Shown here piece after piece: positions 1-11,100 of a stretch of 20,048 nucleotides of DNA. Each line of letters starts with the position of its first letter. Position 1 is the first letter of the stretch. A model generated the notes under the pieces. That model searched no databases. It saw only the letters and a list, made by a program, of their open reading frames with translations, and had not been told where the DNA came from. Source of the DNA: Deinococcus sp. Lineage in GTDB: Bacteria > Deinococcota > Deinococci > Deinococcales > Deinococcaceae. Position numbers and translations under genes: made by a program. The stretch is from contig NZ_JAUNHK010000044.1 in NCBI RefSeq assembly GCF_030523985.1, positions 2,507 through 22,554 on the forward strand. The letters are read 5' to 3'.

Positions 1-506
1 CGCTCGGTGCCGCCGCCCGACACGGGCACGGTGTTCAGGCCCAGCCGCCGCCCGCCCGCGTCGGTGCCGAGACCACCTGTGAACAGGCCGTAGCCGTAGG
101 CGTTGTGAAAGACCATGCCGGGCCGCCCGCCCGCCGCATACAGGCTGCGGGCCACGACCTCGGCAAAGACGTTCAGGTCGTTGTCGTCGTAGGCCACCAC
201 CGTCGGCTTGCCCGTCGTGCCGCTGCTGGCGTGGATGCGGCGCAGGTTCTCGCGTCCCGTCGCCACCAGGCCCAGCGGGTAGTGGTCACGCAGGTCGGTC
301 TTGCGGGTGAGGGGAAAGCGGCCCAGGTCGGTCAGGGTTCGCAGGTCGTCCGGGCGCACCCCCGCCGCGTCGAATTTGGCACGGTAGGCAGGAACGTGCT
401 CGTATTGCCGCGCCACCATCTGCTGAAGCTGTGAGAGTTGCAAGGCGCGAAGTTCGGGCACGGGCATGGCCTCGCGCTCGGGTTGAAACAGGTCGGGACG
501 GGACAA
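1..506 (-). CDS. paaK: Phenylacetate-CoA ligase, 5' part (runs off the window)
   Basis: Adenylate-forming enzyme that activates phenylacetate to phenylacetyl-CoA, the first step of the aerobic Paa pathway, in the cytosol. About 168 N-terminal residues lie in the window. Seen: the family opening FQPEREAMPVPELRALQLSQLQ (residues 7-28), the P-loop-like ATP/AMP motif SSGTTGKP (94-101) preceded by RIHA, and HNAYGYGLFTGGLG further on, all typical of PaaK. No good ATG start exists: an internal ATG at 467 has a poor ribosome site and would cut off the conserved start. Two TTG codons (512 and 506) follow a GGAGGT site at 516-521; the one at 506 has the better spacing (9 nt), so it was chosen. The frame remains open to position 1; full-length family members have about 430-450 residues. 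An operator-like inverted repeat lies 80 bp upstream. Function is secure; the exact start is not. Confidence 0.9.
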   Translation of the reverse strand, partial: MSRPDLFQPEREAMPVPELRALQLSQLQQMVARQYEHVPAYRAKFDAAGVRPDDLRTLTDLGRFPLTRKTDLRDHYPLGLVATGRENLRRIHASSGTTGKPTVVAYDDNDLNVFAEVVARSLYAAGGRPGMVFHNAYGYGLFTGGLGTDAGGRRLGLNTVPVSGGGTE

Positions 507-585
507 GGACAAGGCACCTCCGGGAAGGCGGCCCACAAAGAGGGGCCGGGTTAAGAAATGTGATGGCTTGTCCCGGAGTCTAGCG

Positions 586-601
586 CCTAACGGGCGTTAG
601 G
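586..601. promoter_or_regulatory. PaaR-like (TetR family) operator, perfect inverted repeat
   Basis: CCTAACG-GG-CGTTAGG is a perfect 7-2-7 inverted repeat in the gap between the ankyrin gene and paaK. Its inner 14 bp fit CNAACGNNCGTTNG, recalled as the site bound by the phenylacetyl-CoA-responsive repressor PaaR of Thermus thermophilus. A possible -10 element for paaK (minus-strand TAGACT, 577-582) lies 3 bp away, so a bound repressor would block the promoter. The -35 hexamer is not clear. The palindrome is seen directly; the regulator assignment is inferred from the motif and the adjacent paaK. Confidence 0.65.
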
Positions 602-617
602 TTGATGTCGTTCTAGG

Positions 618-1145
618 TCAGTGTTCTGGACGGTTGAGGAGCTGCTCCAACTGTGGCACGGTGTGGGGGGCGTTCATGGTGCGGGCGGCGTCCAGCGCAC
701 TCACTCCAGCCTCGTCGGTCGCGCTTGGGTCGGCGCCGTGGGCCAACAGCAGGTCCAGAATTTCCACCCGATCGAACATCGCTGCGAACATCAGCGCCGT
801 GCGGCCGGTCGGTCCTCGGCTTTCCACGTCTACGCCGTGTTCGAGAAGAAGTTCGACCATTTTGCGATCCCCTTTGAACGCCGCCGCTTGCAGGGGGGTC
901 TGGCCCATGTCGTTGAAGATACCGGCGTCGGCTCCCCGTTCCAGCAAAAGCTGGGTAGCAGCATGGTGCCCGTGATAGGTCGCCAGCATCAGCAAGCTGT
1001 CGCCCTTCTGGTTGCGGATGTTGGGCGGCAAGCCCTGGTCGAGCATCTGGCGCAACTGGGCGGCGTCGCCGGTACGAACCACATCAAAGGCACGTTGCAG
1101 AAATTCGAGAACCTGCTGGTCGAGATTGGAAGAAGGGTTGGTCAT
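618..1145 (-). CDS. Ankyrin-repeat protein, catalase-associated
   Basis: A 175-residue soluble protein made almost wholly of ankyrin repeats: a helical N-terminal cap (about 10-46), then repeats at about 47-79, 80-112 and 113-145 and a degenerate fourth. Repeat signatures are visible, for example GQTPLQAAAFKGDRKMVELLLEHGVD and GRTALMFAA. No signal peptide or membrane segment. The frame is open further upstream, but the ATG at 1145 has an AAGGA site about 10 nt before it, so the shorter start is preferred. It is the third gene of a same-strand set after katE and a ferritin-like gene (101 bp gap). Family knowledge: ankyrin proteins encoded beside catalases (AnkB with KatB in Pseudomonas aeruginosa; Cj1386 with KatA in Campylobacter jejuni) support catalase activity or haem supply. 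A similar role here is inference; ankyrin repeats alone only indicate protein binding. Confidence 0.85.
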   Translation of the reverse strand: MTNPSSNLDQQVLEFLQRAFDVVRTGDAAQLRQMLDQGLPPNIRNQKGDSLLMLATYHGHHAATQLLLERGADAGIFNDMGQTPLQAAAFKGDRKMVELLLEHGVDVESRGPTGRTALMFAAMFDRVEILDLLLAHGADPSATDEAGVSALDAARTMNAPHTVPQLEQLLNRPEH

Positions 1146-1192
1146 GGGGTCACGTCCTTGCTTGAAGAGTTGGGCTTCATCATCAGCAGAAA

Positions 1193-1229
1193 CCCAGGTG
1201 TCCCGCAAGTCAGCCGGGAAGCACCTGGG
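1193..1229 (-). terminator. Hairpin after the ferritin-like gene
   Basis: CCCAGGTG-TCCCG pairs with CGGGA-(AG)-CACCTGGG around a 9-nt loop: 13 base pairs with a 2-nt bulge, starting 17 nt after the ferritin-like stop codon and before the ankyrin start. No U-tract follows on the minus strand, so it may be a partial terminator or an RNA-stability element inside the operon rather than a full stop. Confidence 0.4.
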
Positions 1230-1246
1230 CGCGTCAGGGGAGGAGT

Positions 1247-1972
1247 TTAACGGCGTTTGGCAGGCGGATAGACCTGCACGAAGGGTTTGCCGCGTGGCAC
1301 GGTGTCGCCCCCGAGCAGCGCCAGCACGTCGGCCTCGCTGGGCAGCGCCACACCCGGCTTGAGGTAGCGGGCCAGGACCGGGCTGCTGTCTGCCGCACCG
1401 CGTGAAGCCGCCGTGGGCAGGGTGTCGCGGAAGGGGCCGTAGCCGCTGAGTTGCGACAGCAGGGTGAGGTGCTGGGCTTCGCTGGCGGCAAACTGTGCCA
1501 TTGTCGCGGCAAGTTCGGGCTGTCCAGCGGCGGCGAGCTGATGGGTGGCTCCCAAGTAGGCGCTGGTGGACACGTCTTCGAGGTGCAGCGCGGCGTCGGC
1601 AAAGACTCCGGCGTCGGTCAGCACTCGGGCAGGCAGGCTGAAGCTGCTCGCCAGCGGGCGCCCGCCCAGCGAACGCAGCAGCGCGAGGTGATGGGCTTCT
1701 GCCGCCAGCACGCCGCGCAAATCCCGCCGGGTGCGGTCATTCATGAAAAAGCTGGCTTGACCGAGCACCTGGGCATAGAGCGTGACCGAAACGGCTTCGG
1801 CGGTGGCGGCGAGGTCCAGCACCGAGGTGGCCCGGCCCGGAGCAGGCGCACCGGCTCCGCCCAGGCCGAAGGCTTCACCGAAGCTGGCAGCGGCAGCAGT
1901 GCCCGCCAGCCCACGCAGAAAAACCCGGCGGCTTCCGACCACGCCCTGAGTGACGCTGTTGTTGGTGGTCAT
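1247..1972 (-). CDS. Tat-exported ferritin-like (Ferritin_2 type) protein
   Basis: A 241-residue protein. The N-terminus carries a twin-arginine signal, SRRVFLRG (14-21), followed by an alanine/glycine-rich hydrophobic stretch, so export in folded form by the Tat system is likely. The mature part is a four-helix bundle with a full set of diiron ligands in ferritin-like order: E59, E92-x2-H95, E132 and E165-x2-H168. Start: AAAGGA lies 6 nt before the ATG. It resembles the Ferritin_2/Dessication-related group rather than classic cage ferritins or Dps. Its place between katE (80 bp upstream) and the ankyrin gene suggests a role in iron or peroxide handling outside the cytoplasm. Actual metal content, oligomer state and activity cannot be read from the sequence. 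Confidence 0.85.
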   Translation of the reverse strand: MTTNNSVTQGVVGSRRVFLRGLAGTAAAASFGEAFGLGGAGAPAPGRATSVLDLAATAEAVSVTLYAQVLGQASFFMNDRTRRDLRGVLAAEAHHLALLRSLGGRPLASSFSLPARVLTDAGVFADAALHLEDVSTSAYLGATHQLAAAGQPELAATMAQFAASEAQHLTLLSQLSGYGPFRDTLPTAASRGAADSSPVLARYLKPGVALPSEADVLALLGGDTVPRGKPFVQVYPPAKRR

Positions 1973-2011
1973 GGTTGTTCCTTTCTGAAAAATCTCGGGA
2001 CTGAGGGGACG

Positions 2012-2038
2012 GGGAAAAGGGGGGTCGTCCCCTTTCCC
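2012..2038 (-). other. Imperfect hairpin between katE and the ferritin-like gene
   Basis: GGGAAAAGGGG faces CCCCTTTCCC across a short loop, with one unpaired A, 15 nt downstream of the katE stop codon. A minus-strand T5 run occurs only some 15-20 nt beyond it, too far for a textbook terminator. It may attenuate read-through from katE to the next genes or protect the katE 3' end. Low confidence in the function. Confidence 0.3.
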
Positions 2039-2052
2039 TCACCCCCAGCGGC

Positions 2053-4323
<2,271 letters not shown>

Positions 4324-4681
4324 AAGGCACCTTCCTTGAGAATGAATGAACCGGGCGATACGGCACCGCTCCGGCAGACTTGGGCCCGGCGTAGGCTCCG
4401 GCCCGACAGAAACCAGAAAAAAGCTCAGCTCAGAGTAAGCGCGTCCCCGCAGCGTGTAAAAGCGGCAAAAAGCACGAAGTTCTCCTTTTTCTCTCACTTT
4501 AAAGATTGTCTAAACCCCCCTTTCTCGAGCGGTATAGGCGGCTTTGGAGGCCCACCGTTCACCTATCCGCCTGGCTTTCTCATGAAGGGCTGAACTGACC
4601 TAAATCCGGCGTGAAGGTGGGGAGGACTTGCAGCGGGGGCATGCCATCTTGGTCAGGAAAGACGTGACAGGAGGAGAAAAG
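4324..4681. other. Divergent regulatory region, katE / SRPBCC gene
   Basis: A 358-bp gap between two divergent starts. It has an A/T-richer core (about 4450-4540), the likely place for the katE promoter, but no convincing -35/-10 pair was found on either strand. On the minus strand it holds a possible short leader ORF (4425-4475) and a small hairpin (4382-4404, GGGCC/GGCCC-type stem with a bulged C) in what would be the katE leader. No RDRM-type motif was seen here. The ribosome site for the plus gene is GGAGG just before 4682. Confidence 0.5.
4425..4475 (-). CDS. Possible 16-residue leader ORF upstream of katE
   Basis: A GTG codon at 4475 is preceded by AAAGGAG with 6-nt spacing, an excellent ribosome site, and opens a short frame reading VLFAAFTRCGDALTLS and then TGA. 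It lies about 100 nt before the katE start. The good ribosome site is the only support. It could be a leader peptide or chance; no conservation data are available. Confidence 0.2.
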   Translation of the reverse strand: MLFAAFTRCGDALTLS

Positions 4682-5451
4682 ATGACCGAACAGGCAAAAG
4701 CTGGCACAGGTTCCGACCTGCTGACCTCTGAGCGTGGCCTGCTGGGACTGGCCGGGGCCGCGCTGCTGACCCTGGGTCTCGGCACCCGCTCGACCCTGGG
4801 CAAACTGGCGCTGGGAGGGGCTGGGGCGGCCCTGGCCTACCTCGCTGTCAAGGGTGAAAACCCGGTGGCCCCCGCCCTCAAGATTGAAACCACCGAAGAA
4901 ACGGGCGAAATCCTGATTCGGGAAGCCGTGACCATCGGCCAGCCCGCCGAGAAGCTCTACGCCGTCTGGCGCGACTTGCCCAACCTGCCCCGCCTGATGT
5001 CGAACGTGGAGCGGGTCGAGGTGCTGAGCGACACCCGCTCGCGCTGGACGGTCAAAGCGCCCCTAGGCCAGAGCGTGAGCTGGGAAGCCGAACTGACCGC
5101 ACAGGAAGTCGGCAAACGCCTGGCGTGGCAATCGCTGCCCGGCGCGACCATCGACAACGGCGGCGAGGTGCTGTTTCGTCCTGCCCCCGGCCACCGGGGC
5201 ACCGAAGTCGTGGTGCGCCTGACCTACAAGCCCCCGCTGGGGACCACGGGCGCAGTCGTCGCCCGCGTACTGGGCAAAGAACCCGCGCAGCAAATCCGCG
5301 ACGACCTTGCCCGCTTCAAGGCCGAGCAGGAACTGGGCTACGCGCCCACCACCAACGGCCAGACCAGTGGCCGCCCTGACGCGGGCCAGAAGACCAAAGA
5401 GGAAAGTCCCAAAGCGCAAGCGGACCAGGCCAACCCCGAAGGAGGCCGAGC

Positions 5452-5455
<4 letters not shown>
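4682..5455 (+). CDS. Membrane-anchored SRPBCC (polyketide cyclase/dehydrase-like) protein
   Basis: A 257-residue protein. The first part (about 15-57) is a glycine/alanine-rich hydrophobic hairpin, LLGLAGAALLTLGLG and LGGAGAALAYLAV, resembling the YgaP-like DUF2892 two-helix membrane domain. Residues about 75-215 form an SRPBCC/START-like fold: IREAVTIGQPAEKLYAVWRDLPNLPRLMSNVERVEVLSD, then WEAELTAQEVGKRLAW and the long C-terminal helix QQIRDDLARFKAEQE. The tail (about 222-257) is polar and probably disordered. Start: GGAGGAG just before the ATG at 4682; an upstream in-frame start at 4628 lacks such a site. Its stop overlaps the next ATG by 4 bp (ATGA), so it is translationally coupled to the dehydrogenase. 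SRPBCC domains bind lipids or hydrophobic ligands; no ligand can be named. Confidence 0.85.
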
Positions 5456-6630
<1,175 letters not shown>

Positions 6631-6648
6631 AGCCCCTTCCAAAAGTCG

Positions 6649-6699
6649 AACACACCGCGCCCCTACTGGTTCTTCCGCCAGTCAGGGGCGCGGTGTGTT
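6649..6699. terminator. Long hairpin terminator after the dehydrogenase
   Basis: A 21-nt left arm (6649-6669, beginning AACACACCGCGCCCCT) pairs with 6678-6699 (ending AGGGGCGCGGTGTGTT), with one bulged C and an 8-nt loop. It starts 18 nt after the stop codon. There is no U-tract on the plus strand; a T4 run follows on the minus strand. The stem is very stable and is the only strong structure in this 235-bp gap. A CATAAT element at 6753-6758 could be a -10 for the next gene, but has no matching -35. Confidence 0.7.
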
Positions 6700-6865
6700 G
6701 AGAGTCACCGGAGGCGTGTCAGGTCGAATGGCGAACGGCCCTCGGCAGCCGTCATAATGGACGTCTACGAGAATTTCCCAGTCAGAGCAAGCTGCTGGCT
6801 GCCGTGTCCGAGACCGCTCGGTGCGGCTCTCCCGCGCATTCTTTCATTGACCCAAAGAGGTGCCC

Positions 6866-8041
6866 ATGTTCGACTACTTCAAAATGCTCGACCTCGTTCA
6901 GCCCGACGAACGCGACGTTCACGCGGCGGCCCGCAAATTCTTCGATACCGAAATCACGCCGCATGTGGACGAATGGTGGGAAACCGAGGGCACGCCCGTG
7001 CGCGAGGTGATGAAGAAAATGGGTTCGCTGGGCCTGCTGGGGCCGACCACGCCCGAGCAGTACGGCGGGGCCGGGGTGTCGGGCACGGCTTACGGCCTGA
7101 TCTGCTACGAGATGGAGCGCTGCGACAGCGGCGTCCGCAGCATGGGCAGCGTGCAGGGCAGCCTGGTCATGTACCCGGTGCTGGCCTACGGCAGCGAGGA
7201 GCAGAAGAAAGAGTGGCTTCCCGGTCTGGCGGCGGGCGACCTGATCGGCTGCTTTGGTCTCACCGAACCCGACGGCGGCTCCGACCCTGGGGCCATGCGC
7301 ACCACCGCCCGGCGCGACGGCGGCGACTACGTGCTGAACGGCAACAAAATGTGGATTACCAGCAGCCCGCTGGCGGACATGGCGGTGGTCTGGGCCAGAA
7401 CCTTCGAGAACGGTGATGACAAGGGGCAGATTCGCGGCTTCATCGTGCCGCGTGATGCGAAGGGCTTCTCGACCCCCAAAATCAAGCACAAGATGAGCCT
7501 GCGGGCCAGCCTGACCGGGGAAATTGTGCTGGAGGACTGCCGCATTCCCGCCGCGAACCTGTTGCCGCTCTCCGGTGGCCTCAAGTCGCCGCTCGGCTGC
7601 CTGACCCAGGCCCGTTATGGCATCGCCTGGGGCGCAATGGGTGCCCTGGAAAGCGTGCTGACCACCAGCACCGAGTACGCCAAGACGCGCACCACCTTCG
7701 GCAAACCCATCGGTCAGCGCCAACTGGTGCAGGACAAACTGGTGAACATGGCGACGCAGCACAGCCTGGGGACGCTGCTCGCGTGGCGGCTGGGCAGCCT
7801 GAAGGACAGCGGGGAAATGAACTTCGCGCAGGTCAGTGTCGCCAAGCGCAACAACGTGCGGGTGGCCTTGCAAGGGGCGCGGCTGGCCCGCGAGATTCAC
7901 GGCGGCAACGGCATCACCACCGAATACCCGGTCATCCGGCACATGCTGAACCTGGAAACGGTGGACACCTACGAGGGCACCCACGACATCCATACCCTCA
8001 TCGTGGGGCGCGACCTGACCGGGCTGGGCGCACTGGAGTAA
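6866..8041 (+). CDS. gcdH: Acyl-CoA dehydrogenase, glutaryl-CoA dehydrogenase type
   Basis: FAD enzyme expected to oxidise and decarboxylate glutaryl-CoA to crotonyl-CoA in lysine, tryptophan or aromatic breakdown. The ATG at 6866 gives 391 residues, with AAGAGG 5 nt upstream; a GTG at 6860 lies inside that ribosome site and is less likely. Seen: the flavin/substrate motif GCFGLTEPDGGSDPGAM, WITSSP, RASLTGEIVLEDCRIP, ARYGIAWG and the catalytic-base segment NLETVDTYEGTHDIHTLIVGR with Glu370. The RS-x2-SVQ-x-SLVM block, whose Arg-Ser pair contacts the glutaryl carboxylate in known GCDHs, is present, which supports this subtype over general short-chain dehydrogenases. Single gene between a terminator upstream and a convergent gene downstream. 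Confidence 0.93.
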   Translation: MFDYFKMLDLVQPDERDVHAAARKFFDTEITPHVDEWWETEGTPVREVMKKMGSLGLLGPTTPEQYGGAGVSGTAYGLICYEMERCDSGVRSMGSVQGSLVMYPVLAYGSEEQKKEWLPGLAAGDLIGCFGLTEPDGGSDPGAMRTTARRDGGDYVLNGNKMWITSSPLADMAVVWARTFENGDDKGQIRGFIVPRDAKGFSTPKIKHKMSLRASLTGEIVLEDCRIPAANLLPLSGGLKSPLGCLTQARYGIAWGAMGALESVLTTSTEYAKTRTTFGKPIGQRQLVQDKLVNMATQHSLGTLLAWRLGSLKDSGEMNFAQVSVAKRNNVRVALQGARLAREIHGGNGITTEYPVIRHMLNLETVDTYEGTHDIHTLIVGRDLTGLGALE

Positions 8042-8066
8042 CGGGCGCACTCGCGGGTGTCCGGGA

Positions 8067-8091
8067 TCTCGCCCACCTGAAATGGGGGAGA
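8067..8091. terminator. Weak bidirectional hairpin between convergent genes
   Basis: TCTCGCCCA and TGGGGGAGA pair with one mismatch around a 7-nt loop in the 66-bp gap between the acyl-CoA dehydrogenase and the DUF11 gene, which end towards each other. Short stem and no U-tract; position is the main support. Confidence 0.3.
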
Positions 8092-8107
8092 GGCAAGCAC
8101 GGCCTCC

Positions 8108-11100
8108 TCAGCGAATCCTGACCTGGAAGCAGAGGCTGCCCGTCTCGCCCGCGTTCAGGGTGCCGATGTTGGCGCTGAGGGTGCCCTGACCAGAGGTGCC
8201 GCCTGCACTGCTGAGGCTGCCCGCGTCACTGTCGGCGGCGCTGCTGAGCAGGCTGGTCTCTCCGCCACGCGTCAATTTGATGCCCAGGCCCGTGCTGCTG
8301 CCCGAATCGTAGGCGTTGCCGACAACGGTGGTCGAGGCGGGGACGTGGTCGGTCAGGCGGTAATTCGCCAGGGGCAAGGTGCCGTAGTTGGAAAAATCTA
8401 GGCAGTACTCCAGCAACTCGCCGGGCAATCCCTGGGCCTGCTGGCCCGCGTCGCTGGCCCGCGTCAGGTTGCGAACCGACTTGCGGAGTTTGGGATAGAC
8501 CACGTCCGTGACGGCTGGGGCCGAAGCAACCGGGTTCAATCCGTTGGCCCGTGCGACCACCTGATTGCTGATGGGTTGCTGGTTCACGTTGGGCGTGACT
8601 TGCAGGGCCGTCTTGACCTGAATGGTCTGGGTGGCTCCGGCGGCGAGTTGCCCCACGTTGAAGGTGAGGGTCTGCCCGCTCTGGGCAGGTTCCGCGCTCA
8701 GGGCGGGGGTGGCGGTGCTGGACACGTAGGTCAGGCCAGACGGAAGCTGGTCGGTGAGGGTGACACCGCTGGCCTCCGCCGAGCCGTTGTTGGTCAGGGT
8801 CAGGGTGTAGGTCAGCTGCTCGGCGGATTGGGTCACGGTGTCGTCGGTGGTGCTGGGGGTCACGCGCACGTAGCGGCTGTCCACAGTCTTGGTCACGCTC
8901 AGGGCCGGAGCCGCCCGGACCACCGGAAAGTCGGTGGGGTCGCTCGCGCCGCCAACACGGGGGTCGTCGGTCTTGAGGCCGTCACGTACAGCCGTGCCGG
9001 TCTGGTTGTTGATAAAGCCCACGTCCCCCTGGTTGCGAATCAGGTTCCCGGCCTCTGGTGTCACCTCGACCCGGAAGCGAACGACCACGGGTTTGTCGTT
9101 GCCGACCAGCACCAGCCCGTTGGCGACATCGGTGCCACTGCTGCGGATTTGCCGGGTCGTCGCGTAGGGAAAGGTGCCTGCTGCGGCGTCGGGGGTGGCG
9201 CTGCCGTTGGTGGTGGTGCTGCCCGGTACATAGCGCGTGCCGGGGGGCAGGGCGTCTTGCAGGGTGACGCCGCTCGCCGCGATGGTGCCGGAGTTGCTCA
9301 CGGTGATGGTGTACTCCAGCGTGTCGCCGGGCTTGCTGCTGGTCGCTCCCGGTACGGTGACATTGCTAACCGTCTTCTGGCTGCTCATGGCTGGGCGCAG
9401 GGTGGGGTAGAAGCAGCTGCCCAGGTCGCTGCTGACGAGTTCGGTGGCCTGGCGAACAGGAGTGACCGTCAGGTTGGTCATGTCAACCTGAATGAAACGC
9501 CCCCCAGTGCTGATGGCATAGATGTCGGAGCCGATACCGATATCCTCGCCGTCGGGAATGGCCGCGAATCCGGCGTAATTGGCGCTGCCGATGTTAGCTG
9601 CCGCCAGACGCCCGGCGTAGCTGGCGACCGGACTCCCCGTCTTCGTGCCCTGAATCCGGAACAGGTCGAGGAAGTTCGAGCCGCTCGGGTTCGCCATCAG
9701 GTAGAGGTTGCCGTCGCTTCCCGAGATGAAGTCGCCGTTGAGACTCATGTTCGGGTCATACAGGTAGGGGGCGGGGGTCAGGCCAGTGTCCTCGCTGAAC
9801 ACGATGGTTTTGGCGGTGGACAGGTTGCCCCCGGTCATGCCGTCGAAGGTCCAGATCAGGTTGCTGACGCTGACATAGCCGGTACCGGTTTTGTCGATGG
9901 TCATGCGGACTGGGTTGACGGTGGTGGAAGAATCGGTGATTTTGCCCAGGGTACTCCAGACGCCAGCCAGCGCGTCGTACATCCGCAAGACGTAATCGTC
10001 GCCCATCGTGAAGACCCGGCTGCCGTCGGGCGACACGGCCAGGGCAGCCGTTTTGGCGTAAGGCGGAACAGCGATAGCGGGGCCGAGGGTGCCGTCGGGC
10101 GCGACTGGTCGGATGCTGGTCATGTTCGAATCGCCCAGGGCGCTGACTGTGCCGAACAGCCCATACACGGTGTTTTGGCAGGGGAGGGCACCCAAGACGC
10201 GGCTGACCGGAATGGTGTAGCTGGCGAGGCCGCTTTGAAGACCATCGTTGTCGAGCGAACGGTACTGAAAGGACAGATTGGAGGTGCCGCCCGCCCCGGT
10301 CAGGGGGTCGGGGTCAAAGGTCAGGCGACCGATGTCGGCAGACGGGATGACCTGACCGACCTTGACCGGCACGCCGTCGAGCGCCAGCACGCCGCCTCCA
10401 GGCAAGCCCTCGATGCGGTAGCCGACCACTTGACCGTCGGAGTCGCTGCCGCTGAGACTGGGACTGAGGCGAGTCGCCCCCATGTCATTGGTCAGGGGAG
10501 CGTTGGTCGCAGTCGCAGCGACCGGCGGAACTCCGATGCGGTCGGAGTCGGTAGAGGTGTTGTTTTCAGGGGTCAGGTCCACCATGTTGCCCGGCAGGGT
10601 CACCGTGGCGGTGTTGTCGGCAGTGGGGGCGTTAGACGTGACCTTCGGTGTAATGCGAATGTCGTAAAACTGCCCCGGCGCCAGGGTCGGCAGGGCATAC
10701 CCGCTCAGGAGCTGGACGTTGGTCGGCCTGTTGGTCGCCGTGCAGGTGCCGGGGGTCTGATCGTTGCAGCCGATATAGAGGTTGCTGCTGTCCAGGCCAG
10801 CGTTGGGGAGGTCACGCAGCACGGCCCCGGTGACGGTGGTGGTGCCCACGTTGGTCACGCGGATGTAGTAGCGACTGTAGGTTCCTGCCGCGACGATATC
10901 GCTGCTGGCATCGGGTGACACGATGACTTGGGTGGGGGTGCTCGTCCAGTTGTTGGACTTGACGACCGTCAGGTCGGCGGTCTGCGGGGCCTGCACCGGA
11001 ATGGTGTAGGTCGCCGGACCGGGGGTCACGCTGCCGTCGGCATTGCGGTTGGTGGTGCTGGCCGCGCCGTCGTTGTCGGTGGCGCGGTAGTCGAAGGTGG

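Noticed and set aside
4324..4497. 58-codon N-terminal extension of katE
   Set aside because: No resemblance to catalase N-termini, and AAGGAAGGT directly precedes the ATG at 4323.
4533..4572. AGGCGG / CCGCCT inverted repeat in the katE divergent region
   Set aside because: Only 6 bp with about 26 bp between the arms; too weak in a GC-rich genome.
6782..8050. Minus-strand open frame (422 codons) over the acyl-CoA dehydrogenase
   Set aside because: Shadow of a gene with clear flavin and catalytic-base motifs.
8576..10918. Long open frame (780 codons) on the plus strand, antisense to the DUF11 gene
   Set aside because: Low-complexity Gly/Val/Ala/Arg-rich product without domain, typical of a high-GC shadow; the minus strand codes for a coherent signal-peptide and repeat protein.
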